DNA from: Candidatus Coatesiibacteriota bacterium
GTDB taxonomy: Bacteria > JAFGND01
Reading direction: 5' to 3'
Length of the DNA: 64,000 nt
NCBI GenBank assembly: GCA_016927185.1
Contig: JAFGND010000055.1
Span: 1-64,000, forward strand
Under the pieces are notes generated by a model that was given only the letters and a program-made list of their open reading frames with translations, did no database searches and was not told the DNA's origin. Positions within the stretch are counted from its first letter, which is position 1; the number at the start of each line of letters is the position of its first letter. A program made the position numbers and the translations under genes. Shown in pieces: positions 42,328-54,037 of the stretch.

Positions 42328-43524
42328 ATGAATGGAACAATGTCAATGAATGAACTCCTTAACTTGCTGAATGAAGATATTGATGTATATGAAGTGAAGA
42401 ACTGGTTCGAAATATGCCAGCTAGCTCAGCAACACAATGTTCATATTCTGCTTTATAAATTAGTAAAGGATGCACTTCCTGAAGATCACTATTGCCCCAG
42501 GCTTTTTCAGTTGCAGGCAAAAAGATCTTTGGAAAGCAATCTTTTATTGATAAGTCTTTCAAAGACTGTTAATTCACTGTTTTTGAGAAATGGACTTACT
42601 CCTGTCTTCCTGAAAGGTATGGATTTGTTATTGAAAGGTATTGCGAAAATAGATGAAAGACCTCTTGCAGATATTGATTTGCTTATTGCCCCAGAGAATT
42701 GGTTAAATGCAATCGATGTATTGAAATCAAATGGATATGTCATTGACAAACACTATATAGATCAGTATCCACAAGAATTTATAAAGAAGTATGGTTCAAA
42801 TTTACCTTTACAGTATAAAAATGCAGAAGTGGAGATTATCCGGGATCCGCTTACAATGAATGCTTTCAGGAAACTCACAAAATGGGATTTCAATACATGG
42901 AAACCTAATCTTGTGAAAATCAATAATCAAGGTTCTGAATATACACTTCCTGGAGAAACAGAAAGCATCATATATATAATCAATCATATGCTGCTTGATC
43001 ATAATCAATTGAGACTTATATGGTTGAGAGATATTCACCTGAGTATAGAGATGAATAAATCTTTCTCTTTCGAAAATCTTGTAAAAACTGCAAACAAATA
43101 TAAATTCGCAAAGTTGGTTTATATTGCTTTGTTTTTTTCTAAGAAATATTTCAAAACTAGAATTGATGAAGAAATGTTGAAGAACTTGGAAATTAAGATT
43201 GATAGCAGTTTTCTTGACTTCATACAGAAGATACTACTTAATAATGTAACTACTAACATGACAGATGTAAGGCACAGAAGCTACAAATATATGCTGAATA
43301 ACAGAAAGGATTTATTGCTATTTTCATTATATCATTTTTTTCCATGCTTTGATTATATGAAAAAAAGATACGGTATAAAGTCATATCAGGTTCCTGTAAG
43401 GTATTTAAAGAGAATATTCTCTGTCTTGAAAAGAAAAGAAACAGCTGAAAAAAAGACACTCAAGGAAAAAGGGAAAGTAACGGCAGTAATAACCAATCAA
43501 ATAGAAGGCCATGCAAGCAAATAG
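42328..43524 (+). CDS. Nucleotidyltransferase-fold protein (NTP_transf_5 / PF14907-like)
   Basis: Seen: after a helical N-terminus, VFLKGMDLLLKG (94-103) and RPLADIDLLI (111-120) with Asp115 and Asp117, the metal-binding pair of the minimal nucleotidyltransferase fold in the PF14907 family. A helical C-terminal half and a basic tail follow; 398 residues. Known: these proteins occur beside polysaccharide or peptide-modification genes; substrates are unknown. No SD precedes the ATG, and in-frame ATGs at 42340 and 42346 are alternatives. It overlaps the next gene by 14 nt, which implies co-expression. Confidence 0.75.
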   Translation: MNGTMSMNELLNLLNEDIDVYEVKNWFEICQLAQQHNVHILLYKLVKDALPEDHYCPRLFQLQAKRSLESNLLLISLSKTVNSLFLRNGLTPVFLKGMDLLLKGIAKIDERPLADIDLLIAPENWLNAIDVLKSNGYVIDKHYIDQYPQEFIKKYGSNLPLQYKNAEVEIIRDPLTMNAFRKLTKWDFNTWKPNLVKINNQGSEYTLPGETESIIYIINHMLLDHNQLRLIWLRDIHLSIEMNKSFSFENLVKTANKYKFAKLVYIALFFSKKYFKTRIDEEMLKNLEIKIDSSFLDFIQKILLNNVTTNMTDVRHRSYKYMLNNRKDLLLFSLYHFFPCFDYMKKRYGIKSYQVPVRYLKRIFSVLKRKETAEKKTLKEKGKVTAVITNQIEGHASK

Positions 43525-45970
43525 AAAATATATTTCACTTATTAATATCTTTCTTGTTAGCCTGTCTCTTCTTGGATTGCAGGTTGCATTAACAAGAGTA
43601 TTTTCAGTTCTATTCTGGTATCACTTTGCTTTCCTTGTCATCAGCCTTGCATTACTTGGATTCACTGGTGGAGGACTGATATTATATCTTTTCAGAGAAA
43701 AACTTCTGGACAAAGAGAATCTTATATTATGGCTTTCGAACTGCTTTTTCGGAATCTCTGTATTATTTCTTATTCCAGTATTAACCAGGATACCTTTGAG
43801 CACTGAATTAATAGACGATTTTTCATCGGTTCATTTCACTTTCATTGCATTCATCTTGATAACACTGATTCCATTTATTTTTGCAGGATTTACAATTTCA
43901 TTTATTCTTGATAGAAATCAAACTAATATTAACTTATTCTATTTTGCCAATTTACTTGGTTCAGGAATAGGATGCTGGTTAATAATATGGATTCTTGATT
44001 ATCTTGGAGGTGGTCCTTCAGGTGTAATAATCTCCGGAATAATTGCCCTAATAGCATCATTTATTCAGTCAATAAATCTCAAAAAGAAGTATGTATTAAT
44101 AAGCGTTTTTATACTATTGTTTTCTGTAATAGCATTTCTCAATCAGAATAGGCTATTCTGGATAGATAATTATAAGTTTTATCCCAAAATATCGAAAAGC
44201 GAGATTATTTTAAGGCGCTGGAATTCATTGAATTGTGTTGATGTCTTCAAGAACCCCATGCACTTCGGACTTTGGGCAATTTCAAAAAAATACAATGGAC
44301 CTAAACCTGAACAGCTGGGTGTTGTTATTGATTCCTGGGCAGCTACCAGTATATTCAAGGTGCAGCGAGAAGATAAACAACCATCCTTTAACGAGATAGA
44401 GTGTTACAAGCATGAGATATTTGATTACCTGCCTGCAAGTTTTGTTTATACAATGATAAGGCCCGAAAATGCCTTGATAATAGGAGTTGGTGGGGGAGTG
44501 GATGTCCTTGCTGCCTTGAATTATGAAGTGAAAGATATTACTGCAGTAGATATTAATCCTTTGATTATAGAAGCTGTAAAGGATGATTTCAGGGAATATA
44601 GTGGATATATTTATCACCATCCCAGAGTAAAAGTCTTTGTTGCAGAAGGAAGACACTTTCTTCAAATGCAGGGCAACAAGAAGTATGATCTTCTGCAGTT
44701 AAGTGGAGTTGATACTTATACGGCAAGTCAGGCAGGTGCTTTTGCGTTGTCAGAGAACTATATATATACAAAGGAAGCTTTTCAGCTATATCTGGATCAT
44801 CTTGAACCTGATGGTATTCTTACAATGACAAGATGGCTTTTTCAGCCTCCAAGACATACATTGAGGATTTGTGTCATTGCCTATGAAGCAATGAAGAGTA
44901 GGGGAATAGAGAAACCAGAAAACAATATTGTTATAATTGCATCAGGAATTTTTTCAGTTATAGTAATAAGGAAAAAGCCTTTTACTGAAGAGGATTCTTT
45001 TCAGATAGCCTTGTCTTGCTTCGAGAAAAGATTCACTCCAATATATTTACCTCATGCAGCAAAATACAGAAAGCCTTTAATGGAAAGTTCAAGCGAACAC
45101 AATTTAAAAGAGGTTTTGGATAATCCCATGAATAGCGTATTCAAGTCTTCCAAATATAATATTAATGCTTTTTATGACTTCTTTGAAGCAGAAAACAAAG
45201 AGGAATTCATAAAAAACTATCCTTTTAATATTACTCTCTGCACTGATAATAATCCCTTCTTTTTCGAACATGAGAAATGGAGTAATCTCCTGAAAGAGAA
45301 GCATATTTTCTTCAAGAAAGCTTCAGGGCAGATGCTCTTGATGATTACTATAATAAGTGTATTATTGATAGGTGGGGTTTTTCTCTTGATTCCCTTCTTC
45401 ATGAAAAGGCTGAATTTAAGCATACCATTCCAGCTATATTTCGCTGGCCTTGGATTAAGCTATATTTTGATAGAAACTGTTCTTATACAACGATTTATAT
45501 TGTTTCTAGGGCATCCAGTTTATGCATTAAGTGTAATAATTGCAGTGCTGCTTTCTTCATCAGGATTGGGAAGTTATTTTTCGGATAAAATAAGATGGGA
45601 TTTATCAAGGAAAATATCAATAGCAATATTATCTATAGTACTGCTTTGCATGCTTCTGGTTTTTTTCCTGAGTAGTGTTTTTAGCTACTTCCTTTATTCT
45701 CCCTTGTGGGTAAGGATATTGATTTCTGTTGCCATACTTCTTCCATTGGGTTTCTGTATGGGTATTCCATTTCCATCAGGAATAAGCAGGATAAGCAAAA
45801 TAAGCGAAAGTCTCCTTCCTCATGCATGGCTATTGAATGCTTATGCTTCAGTTCTTGGGAGCGGTGTTTGCTTGATTATTGCAATGTCTCTTGGATTCAA
45901 TGCTGTAATAGTAATTTCAGCAATTATATATCTTATCAGCTTGTTTTCCATAAGACGAGTCATTCAATAG
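43511..45970 (+). CDS. Membrane protein with spermidine-synthase-like methyltransferase fold
   Basis: Seen: six N-terminal hydrophobic helices (about 5-215), a soluble Rossmann domain with LIIGVGGGVDVLAAL (about 318-333), VDINP and LQLSGVDTYTASQ, then six or seven C-terminal helices (about 610-815). Known: fused transporter/spermidine-synthase-like proteins are widespread and mostly uncharacterised. The acidic residue that acts as base in true spermidine synthases (Asp in D-x-x-D-P) is not recognisable here; the segment reads SGVDTYT. Inferred: membrane enzyme acting on a lipid-linked or exported substrate, working with the nucleotidyltransferase-like partner. Confidence 0.78.
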   Translation: MQANRKYISLINIFLVSLSLLGLQVALTRVFSVLFWYHFAFLVISLALLGFTGGGLILYLFREKLLDKENLILWLSNCFFGISVLFLIPVLTRIPLSTELIDDFSSVHFTFIAFILITLIPFIFAGFTISFILDRNQTNINLFYFANLLGSGIGCWLIIWILDYLGGGPSGVIISGIIALIASFIQSINLKKKYVLISVFILLFSVIAFLNQNRLFWIDNYKFYPKISKSEIILRRWNSLNCVDVFKNPMHFGLWAISKKYNGPKPEQLGVVIDSWAATSIFKVQREDKQPSFNEIECYKHEIFDYLPASFVYTMIRPENALIIGVGGGVDVLAALNYEVKDITAVDINPLIIEAVKDDFREYSGYIYHHPRVKVFVAEGRHFLQMQGNKKYDLLQLSGVDTYTASQAGAFALSENYIYTKEAFQLYLDHLEPDGILTMTRWLFQPPRHTLRICVIAYEAMKSRGIEKPENNIVIIASGIFSVIVIRKKPFTEEDSFQIALSCFEKRFTPIYLPHAAKYRKPLMESSSEHNLKEVLDNPMNSVFKSSKYNINAFYDFFEAENKEEFIKNYPFNITLCTDNNPFFFEHEKWSNLLKEKHIFFKKASGQMLLMITIISVLLIGGVFLLIPFFMKRLNLSIPFQLYFAGLGLSYILIETVLIQRFILFLGHPVYALSVIIAVLLSSSGLGSYFSDKIRWDLSRKISIAILSIVLLCMLLVFFLSSVFSYFLYSPLWVRILISVAILLPLGFCMGIPFPSGISRISKISESLLPHAWLLNAYASVLGSGVCLIIAMSLGFNAVIVISAIIYLISLFSIRRVIQ

Positions 45971-45996
45971 ATTAGCTTTGTAGAACTTGCGATTTA

Positions 45997-46452
45997 TTAT
46001 TCTTTAATATCAGGTTTCTTATCAAGTATTATTGTTACAGGACCATCATTAACAAGATGTACATTCATGTAGGCTCCAAAAACACCAGTCTTCACCTTCT
46101 TGTTACTATTTTTCAGTTTGTCAATAAAATAATCTACTAGCTGTTCACCTCTCTCTGGTTCTTCAGCTTTACTCCAGGATGGTCTTCTTCCTTTCTTTAT
46201 TTCAGCGCAGAGCGTAAATTGAGAAACAACAAGAATTTCTCCTTCTGCTTCATCTATATCAAGATTCATCTTGCCTTCATTATCCTCAAATATTCTCAAT
46301 TCACAACACTTCTTAGCCATCCAGTCAGCTTGTTCTTCAGTATCTCCCTTCTCTATGCCCAGAAGAACAAGCATTCCATGATTGATTTTGCTTATAAGCT
46401 TACCCTTAATGCTGACTGAAGCTTCGGACACTCTCTGAAGAACTATTCTCAT
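45997..46452 (-). CDS. dtd: D-aminoacyl-tRNA deacylase
   Basis: Function: hydrolyses D-amino acids (and Gly) mischarged onto tRNA. Seen: MRIVLQRVSEASV start, the active-site SQFTL motif near 77-81, GVFGAYMNV, and the cross-subunit NDGPVT motif near 136-141 with its Gly-Pro. 151 residues, normal. It follows ligA by 6 nt in the same operon. Confidence 0.95.
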   Translation of the reverse strand: MRIVLQRVSEASVSIKGKLISKINHGMLVLLGIEKGDTEEQADWMAKKCCELRIFEDNEGKMNLDIDEAEGEILVVSQFTLCAEIKKGRRPSWSKAEEPERGEQLVDYFIDKLKNSNKKVKTGVFGAYMNVHLVNDGPVTIILDKKPDIKE

Positions 46453-46458
46453 CTCTTC

Positions 46459-49106
<2,648 letters not shown>

Positions 49107-49114
<8 letters not shown>

Positions 49115-49520
49115 TTTTTTCTTCCCTTTTCTCTGAAGCTTCTTCAATAAGCTTCTCAATATCCCAGCCATTTATGAATAAACCCGTAATTGTTGCTTCC
49201 TCAATCTTTACATCTGTAAGATCTGCATCATTAATACTTGTATTGCTCAGATTTATATTTTTTATGTTTGCATTACTTAGGTTGACGTCGTTGATTTCTG
49301 CATCACCTAAATCAGTGTCGATTATTGTAATATAATGTGCATTTACATTTTTTATTTCACTATTCTCCATATTGACATCATGAAACCTGGACTTGAAGAG
49401 ATTTGTAGATCTCAATTTAGCTCCCTTCAAATTAGTATCTTCAATTTTTATCTCAACAAGATTTGAATTTTTGAAAATAGCTCCAACCATCCTGAGACCG
49501 TTTATTTCCAGTTTTTCCAT
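49107..49520 (-). CDS. Pentapeptide-like repeat protein
   Basis: Seen: residues of about 10-115 follow a five-residue periodicity with hydrophobic i and small or Asn/Asp positions (TNLKG AKLRS TNLFK; VNLSN ANIKN INLSN TSIND ADLTD), which would form a right-handed quadrilateral beta helix. A charged helical C-terminus follows. The match to the A(D/N)LxX consensus is loose and Ile-rich. ATG at 49520 is chosen: AGGAG lies 6 nt upstream, whereas an upstream TTG has no site. Known: some such proteins mimic DNA and bind gyrase, but most are uncharacterised. First gene of the operon leading to ligA. Confidence 0.7.
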
Positions 49521-49661
49521 CTCCAACTCCTGTATTTTATTCAAATGATTGAATTATTCTTTGCTATTTGTTTGTCAAGCCCTGCTTTTTATTAATCATT
49601 AAAATAAAACCTGTTTTGAAATCAATTAAATAAATGAAGATACTTATCTAAATTTAAGGAC

Positions 49662-49690
49662 TTGACAAAATGCATATGCAAAGAGATATC
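49662..49690 (+). promoter_or_regulatory. Candidate promoter of the lipoprotein gene
   Basis: Seen: TTGACA (49662-49667), 17-nt spacer containing the palindrome TGCATATGCA (49671-49680), and GATATC (49685-49690), a weak -10. TGGAGG lies further on before the ATG at 49711. The palindrome could be an operator. Confidence 0.4.
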
Positions 49691-49710
49691 AAGCAAAATG
49701 GAGGTTAAAA

Positions 49711-50235
49711 ATGCTAAGAAATCAAATTTTGTTCTTTTCGTTAATTTCATTCTTGTTTTCAGCATGTTCTTGTTCAAAGAATCCGAAGCAGAAATCTGCA
49801 GTAACTATAAAGCAGTTTGCATTAGATGATTTGAGTGAAGTAATAACAAAAGATAATGTTGAAATTGACAAGAACGATTCTTTCGATAAAAAAGGCTCAC
49901 TTAAAATAAGTACTGACAAAGACATAGTGATAAAACTTTTCGATATTGATGAGAATGTAGAAGATGCAAAGATTGTATTCTCTGCAAAAATGAAATCAAA
50001 GGATCTTGAAGGGAATAGTTATCTTGAAATGTGGGTAATGACACCAGACAAGAAGGAATTCTTTTCCCGAGGTCTGGATAATGCTATAAAAGGAAACAAT
50101 AACTGGGGAGAATATGCAATACCTTTTTTCTTGAAAAAGGGGGAGAAAATCACTCATATACGGCTTAATCTTGTAATCAAGGGAAAAGGTACTGTCTGGA
50201 TTGATGATGTGAAAGTGGAGAAAGTGCGAAACTAA
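49711..50235 (+). CDS. Lipoprotein with carbohydrate-binding-like beta domain
   Basis: Seen: lipoprotein signal with lipobox LFSAC (Cys19 the modified residue), then a beta-rich 150-residue domain ending in GTVWIDDVKVEKV, the usual last strands of galactose-binding/CBM-type jelly rolls. Inferred: outer-membrane or periplasmic lipoprotein that may bind sugar; no enzymatic part. Single-gene unit. Its stop overlaps the convergent Omp85 gene's stop by 4 nt. Confidence 0.75.
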   Translation: MLRNQILFFSLISFLFSACSCSKNPKQKSAVTIKQFALDDLSEVITKDNVEIDKNDSFDKKGSLKISTDKDIVIKLFDIDENVEDAKIVFSAKMKSKDLEGNSYLEMWVMTPDKKEFFSRGLDNAIKGNNNWGEYAIPFFLKKGEKITHIRLNLVIKGKGTVWIDDVKVEKVRN

Positions 50236-51575
50236 GGAATAAGATTCAGTGAGAGGTGTAAGATACCATCCTTGATTTTCCGGTTTCTTGCAACTCCGTA
50301 ATCAATTCTCGCACATCCGAACCAGGGGACTATAAATCTGATACCTCCTCCCACTCCACCTGCAGGATACCATTTGTAATCTTCATAATAACGAGTATAC
50401 TCTATCTGCCTGCCTGAATACAAGTATCCTGCATCAAGGAAGAATCCACCATCTATTGTAAGATCTATATTCTTGCCCCATCTTCCAGTATATGGCACAT
50501 CAAAAATCTTTTTGGGAATTATTGGGAATCTTATCTCGAAATTGCCTCTCACTGCTTTTATATATTCCCAGTCTCCTTCTTCATAACCTCTCAGGGAACT
50601 TCCCCCTCCCCAATGTCCTTGCTTATAGGGTGGGATGTCTTTACCGCTGATATAGCTGGCAACTCCTCCTGAAGCAAATCTAAGTTTTTTCCATATCGGA
50701 ATAATATGAGTAACAGAAAAGTTATGTTCTCCTACATAAGGGATATTCTTGTATAAACCCTGATAAAAAACTGTTTCAGATGAAATCCTGAAACCTTTCA
50801 ATGGATTTTCATAGATATCCCTTGTGTCATAATAGGCTCCCAGCTTTTCCCTTACATATAAATCACCATTTTCATTATATAATTCAAATGCAGGTATTCT
50901 TTTGAAATATTCAATTCCTGCAAGTGAATATGCTCCAAATCTCTTTAGCGGGAAGAAATTGAGACCTGCTTCAGAAACAATATATTTGTCTTTTGTAATA
51001 TCCAGAGTGTCTTCCGGAAAAGGATTTCTGGCTGAATAATAGCTAACTTTTGCCTGATAACCAATTATATCCTTGTATCCCCATGGAGAGACCCATTCAC
51101 CCTCAAGCCTCCATAATCCAAGAGCAGCTCCAGTAAATGCTATTCGGTATCCATTACCAAGAAAGTGCCTGTCAGTATATTTCAAACCCAATTCTATCCT
51201 GTCCTTGAATGGAAGTTTGTTTCTTTCTGGATAATAACTAACAAAGGGTAGAGGGAAGGGATATTTTGTAATTCGCTCTTTATAGGCTATTATCAAGTTA
51301 TACTTATTGTCTCCGGTTTTCTCTATTTCATATTCCACTTCTGCATAAAAACCTGTATTTATGAGTTTGGTTTTGGCTTCTTCTATGTCATGTCTTGAAT
51401 AATGCCTGTTTTCTTTCAGTTCGCAACAACGTTTAAGAAATCTCTCTTTGCTTCTTCCGTCTCCCTTGAACACTATTTTGTCCAGAAGGAATTCTTCATC
51501 TGTAGCATAAAGAAAAACTATATTCAGGAGAATGATCGCGAAAAGTATCAGTTTTATATATCTATTTTCATGCAT
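50232..51575 (-). CDS. Omp85-superfamily outer membrane protein, one POTRA
   Basis: Seen: signal peptide (about 1-22), one POTRA-like domain (about 28-105: LLDKIVFKGDG, then INTGFYAEVEYEI), then a beta-barrel of about 330 residues with the Omp85 signature GGSSLRGYEEGDW near 320-332, and a C-terminal strand LHLSLNLI. At 447 residues it is shorter than BamA (five POTRA) and nearer TamA/TpsB-like or small patatin-less Omp85. Inferred: outer-membrane insertion or secretion pore. It overlaps nth by 22 nt. Confidence 0.82.
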   Translation of the reverse strand: MHENRYIKLILFAIILLNIVFLYATDEEFLLDKIVFKGDGRSKERFLKRCCELKENRHYSRHDIEEAKTKLINTGFYAEVEYEIEKTGDNKYNLIIAYKERITKYPFPLPFVSYYPERNKLPFKDRIELGLKYTDRHFLGNGYRIAFTGAALGLWRLEGEWVSPWGYKDIIGYQAKVSYYSARNPFPEDTLDITKDKYIVSEAGLNFFPLKRFGAYSLAGIEYFKRIPAFELYNENGDLYVREKLGAYYDTRDIYENPLKGFRISSETVFYQGLYKNIPYVGEHNFSVTHIIPIWKKLRFASGGVASYISGKDIPPYKQGHWGGGSSLRGYEEGDWEYIKAVRGNFEIRFPIIPKKIFDVPYTGRWGKNIDLTIDGGFFLDAGYLYSGRQIEYTRYYEDYKWYPAGGVGGGIRFIVPWFGCARIDYGVARNRKIKDGILHLSLNLIP

Positions 51576-52186
51576 AATGATTCAATTATACAATTAGTAC
51601 AATCTGGTTTCCTTGCATTACATACTTTTCTTCCATGATTAATTAGTAAATGAGACCAGTCAATCCATCTGTCCTTGTCAAGCAATTGCATCAAGTCAGT
51701 TTCAATCTTTTCTGCATCTTCATGCCTGGTTAAGCCAAATCTTCTTGTCAATCTTTTTACGTGAGTATCTACAACTATACCTGAAATTATCCCATAACCT
51801 GTGCCTAGAACTATGTTTGCTGTTTTTCTTCCTACTCCACTTAATGTTATCAGAGATTCCATTTTTTTTGGAACAATGCCATTGAATTTTTTCTGTATTT
51901 CTGTTGATAGAGATTTCAAGTTTTTTGCTTTCTGATGGAAGAATCCAAGTGGTTTTATTATTTCTTCTATAGAAGCAACATCTGCTTCAGAAAGGGATTT
52001 AAAATCCGGGAATGTCTTGAATAATACTGGAGTTACTTCATTAACTTTCTTGTCAGTTGCTTGTGCACTTAAAACAGTAGAAACAAGCAACTGATATAAG
52101 TTATGAAATTCCAGTCCACATCTTGCATCTGGATAATGCTTATTAAGCATTTCATATATATCATTACATCTTGTTTTAATATTCAT
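51554..52186 (-). CDS. nth: Endonuclease III
   Basis: Function: DNA glycosylase/AP lyase for oxidised pyrimidines. Seen: helix-hairpin-helix LSGVGRKTANIVLG with catalytic Lys121, catalytic Asp140 in VVDTHVKRL, and a [4Fe-4S] loop C-x6-C-x2-C-x5-C at the C-terminus. 210 residues, normal. It sits between two outer-membrane protein genes, 2 nt after the plug-barrel gene. Confidence 0.96.
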   Translation of the reverse strand: MNIKTRCNDIYEMLNKHYPDARCGLEFHNLYQLLVSTVLSAQATDKKVNEVTPVLFKTFPDFKSLSEADVASIEEIIKPLGFFHQKAKNLKSLSTEIQKKFNGIVPKKMESLITLSGVGRKTANIVLGTGYGIISGIVVDTHVKRLTRRFGLTRHEDAEKIETDLMQLLDKDRWIDWSHLLINHGRKVCNARKPDCTNCIIESLCMKIDI

Positions 52187-52188
52187 AT

Positions 52189-54036
52189 TTATTCAAAAAG
52201 GTTCATGAAAATACCGTATCTTAAATATGTTCCCTCGATATATTTTATAGAGCCAAATTTTCTTTGTTCAGTCCCATTGTACATTGTAAACCACGCATGC
52301 AAGTCGCTTAATTTCACTGCAAATCCGAATCCAAGAAGGTGGTCAAATGTCTCTTGATATGCAAGGTACATTCTCCCATAACCTTGAACAGATAGGGATT
52401 TTGTTATCTGGAAATGTCTACCAGCTTGAAAATAACCTCTTTGCTCATATTTTTCTTTCTCCCTGTAAAAACCATTCAAAGTTCCTTCAATGTTTATCTT
52501 CAATGGTAATGAGTCTACTCTTGAATAAACAACTGGTTCTACAAATGCACAATCCCTTATTGTCATATGATATCCATAATTCTCTACAAGGGGATATGCT
52601 TCTGTTACCTTATCCCAGTATTGACCTGTTTTCAGAATCAGCCTGAAGATTATTGGATATTTATATCTGATCTGTCTTTCTACCCCACCTTCAATCCATG
52701 CTTGCTTTTCAAGAACTGGATCTGGTGTATTCTGTGAAGGAGTGAATATCTGAGTTATATCGAAAGTATTGGCTTTGAATCCTCCTGCAAAGTGTCCCTT
52801 CCATATGTTACCTAAGGGAGTATCCATTTCTGCTATTAATCCAGGAAGAGCTTTTGGTCCTCTATCAACAACCCAGTTCAAGCCAATCCTGCTTATACTT
52901 TCTCCTTTTATGAATGCAGGTCCTAAGAAACCATCTGATTTTATAGATTTTATGTAAAAATCATTATATTCTTCTGTTTCATAACTTGACTGACCTTCAA
53001 ATAAGAGCTCAAATGATGAAGAAGGATAGATGATTGACCATGAAGTTCCTATTTCTCTCTGGAAGCTTTTATCTAAATCAGATGAATGATTTGGTTTGTA
53101 TTCCGGGGTAAATCTATGAAACAGTCTCACATCTATTCTCTTGTTAGAATTTGTTGTTCCTAAGGCGTTCAAATAAAAGGTTTTATTGTAACCCCAATAA
53201 GAGAATACATCAGATGTATCAGTTTCTTCAAACCAGTTGTGTTTATACTCATTTCCGATAAATCCACCTTTCAAGAGCCATTTGCTGTTAAGAAGGGCTA
53301 TCAAGGAGAGATCTCTCTGCCAGAAGCGAGATAATTCACCCAACTGATAGGTATAGAATTCCGGATTGGAATCATCAATGGAAACAAAGGATCCATTAGT
53401 TTTTCTGTTAGAAAAAACTGCCTGAAAAGCGAAGTTCTTGTCAATATTCCTTCCCAGATATAAATCATTACCATCATAATGATAATATCCAGTATCCACG
53501 CTGAATCGTGAGAAAATTCTCTCCTGAATAGGAATTGTCTCTATGTAAATTATCTTGCGTGTCTTATCTACTTTTATTGAGTTTATTCTTTCCAGAGAAA
53601 TATCCTTGAATCTCGCTGGCAGCTCCCTCAAATGATTTAAATGCTGACCATCAATTATAACCTTGTAATCTGTTTCACCATGAACAAAGCCTGCCCCAGA
53701 CCATAAGTTTATTCCTATATAATCTCTAAGAAAGCTTATTATATCAGTGGAAGCATAACTATTTATCTCTTCGGAGTTGGCTGTAGTACAGAAACCTGAA
53801 CATGAATATTCAAAATATGGAACTATACCTGAATACTTTTTATAGAACATATCCATTTTAGTTGGTTTTTTTTCCTTTTTGGTAGTATCGTCAGAAGAAG
53901 GTTCAATAGCAATATCCTTGGTATCTCTGGTTATCTTTGGTGGTGAAATCAACATGACATCATTAATAATCATCTCTGAATCAGCAAACAAGATTGAGAA
54001 TATAATGATAACAAGGAAGAAATAGTATTTAAGCAT
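52189..54036 (-). CDS. Outer membrane beta-barrel with degenerate TonB-receptor plug
   Basis: Seen: signal peptide (residues 1-18), a Ser/Thr/Lys linker, then a plug-like domain (about 85-170) with STDIISFLRDYIGINLW, YKVIIDGQHLNHLRELPARFKDI and ERINSIKVDK, recalling the TonB-dependent receptor plug. Aromatic-rich beta strands continue to the C-terminus, which ends in Phe-Glu. No TonB box is evident and the barrel is short for a TonB receptor. The ATG at 54036 lies 1 nt after the previous stop; an in-frame TTG three codons upstream is less likely. Inferred: outer-membrane uptake or assembly barrel. Substrate unknown. Confidence 0.72.
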   Translation of the reverse strand: MLKYYFFLVIIIFSILFADSEMIINDVMLISPPKITRDTKDIAIEPSSDDTTKKEKKPTKMDMFYKKYSGIVPYFEYSCSGFCTTANSEEINSYASTDIISFLRDYIGINLWSGAGFVHGETDYKVIIDGQHLNHLRELPARFKDISLERINSIKVDKTRKIIYIETIPIQERIFSRFSVDTGYYHYDGNDLYLGRNIDKNFAFQAVFSNRKTNGSFVSIDDSNPEFYTYQLGELSRFWQRDLSLIALLNSKWLLKGGFIGNEYKHNWFEETDTSDVFSYWGYNKTFYLNALGTTNSNKRIDVRLFHRFTPEYKPNHSSDLDKSFQREIGTSWSIIYPSSSFELLFEGQSSYETEEYNDFYIKSIKSDGFLGPAFIKGESISRIGLNWVVDRGPKALPGLIAEMDTPLGNIWKGHFAGGFKANTFDITQIFTPSQNTPDPVLEKQAWIEGGVERQIRYKYPIIFRLILKTGQYWDKVTEAYPLVENYGYHMTIRDCAFVEPVVYSRVDSLPLKINIEGTLNGFYREKEKYEQRGYFQAGRHFQITKSLSVQGYGRMYLAYQETFDHLLGFGFAVKLSDLHAWFTMYNGTEQRKFGSIKYIEGTYLRYGIFMNLFE

Positions 54037-54037
54037 T

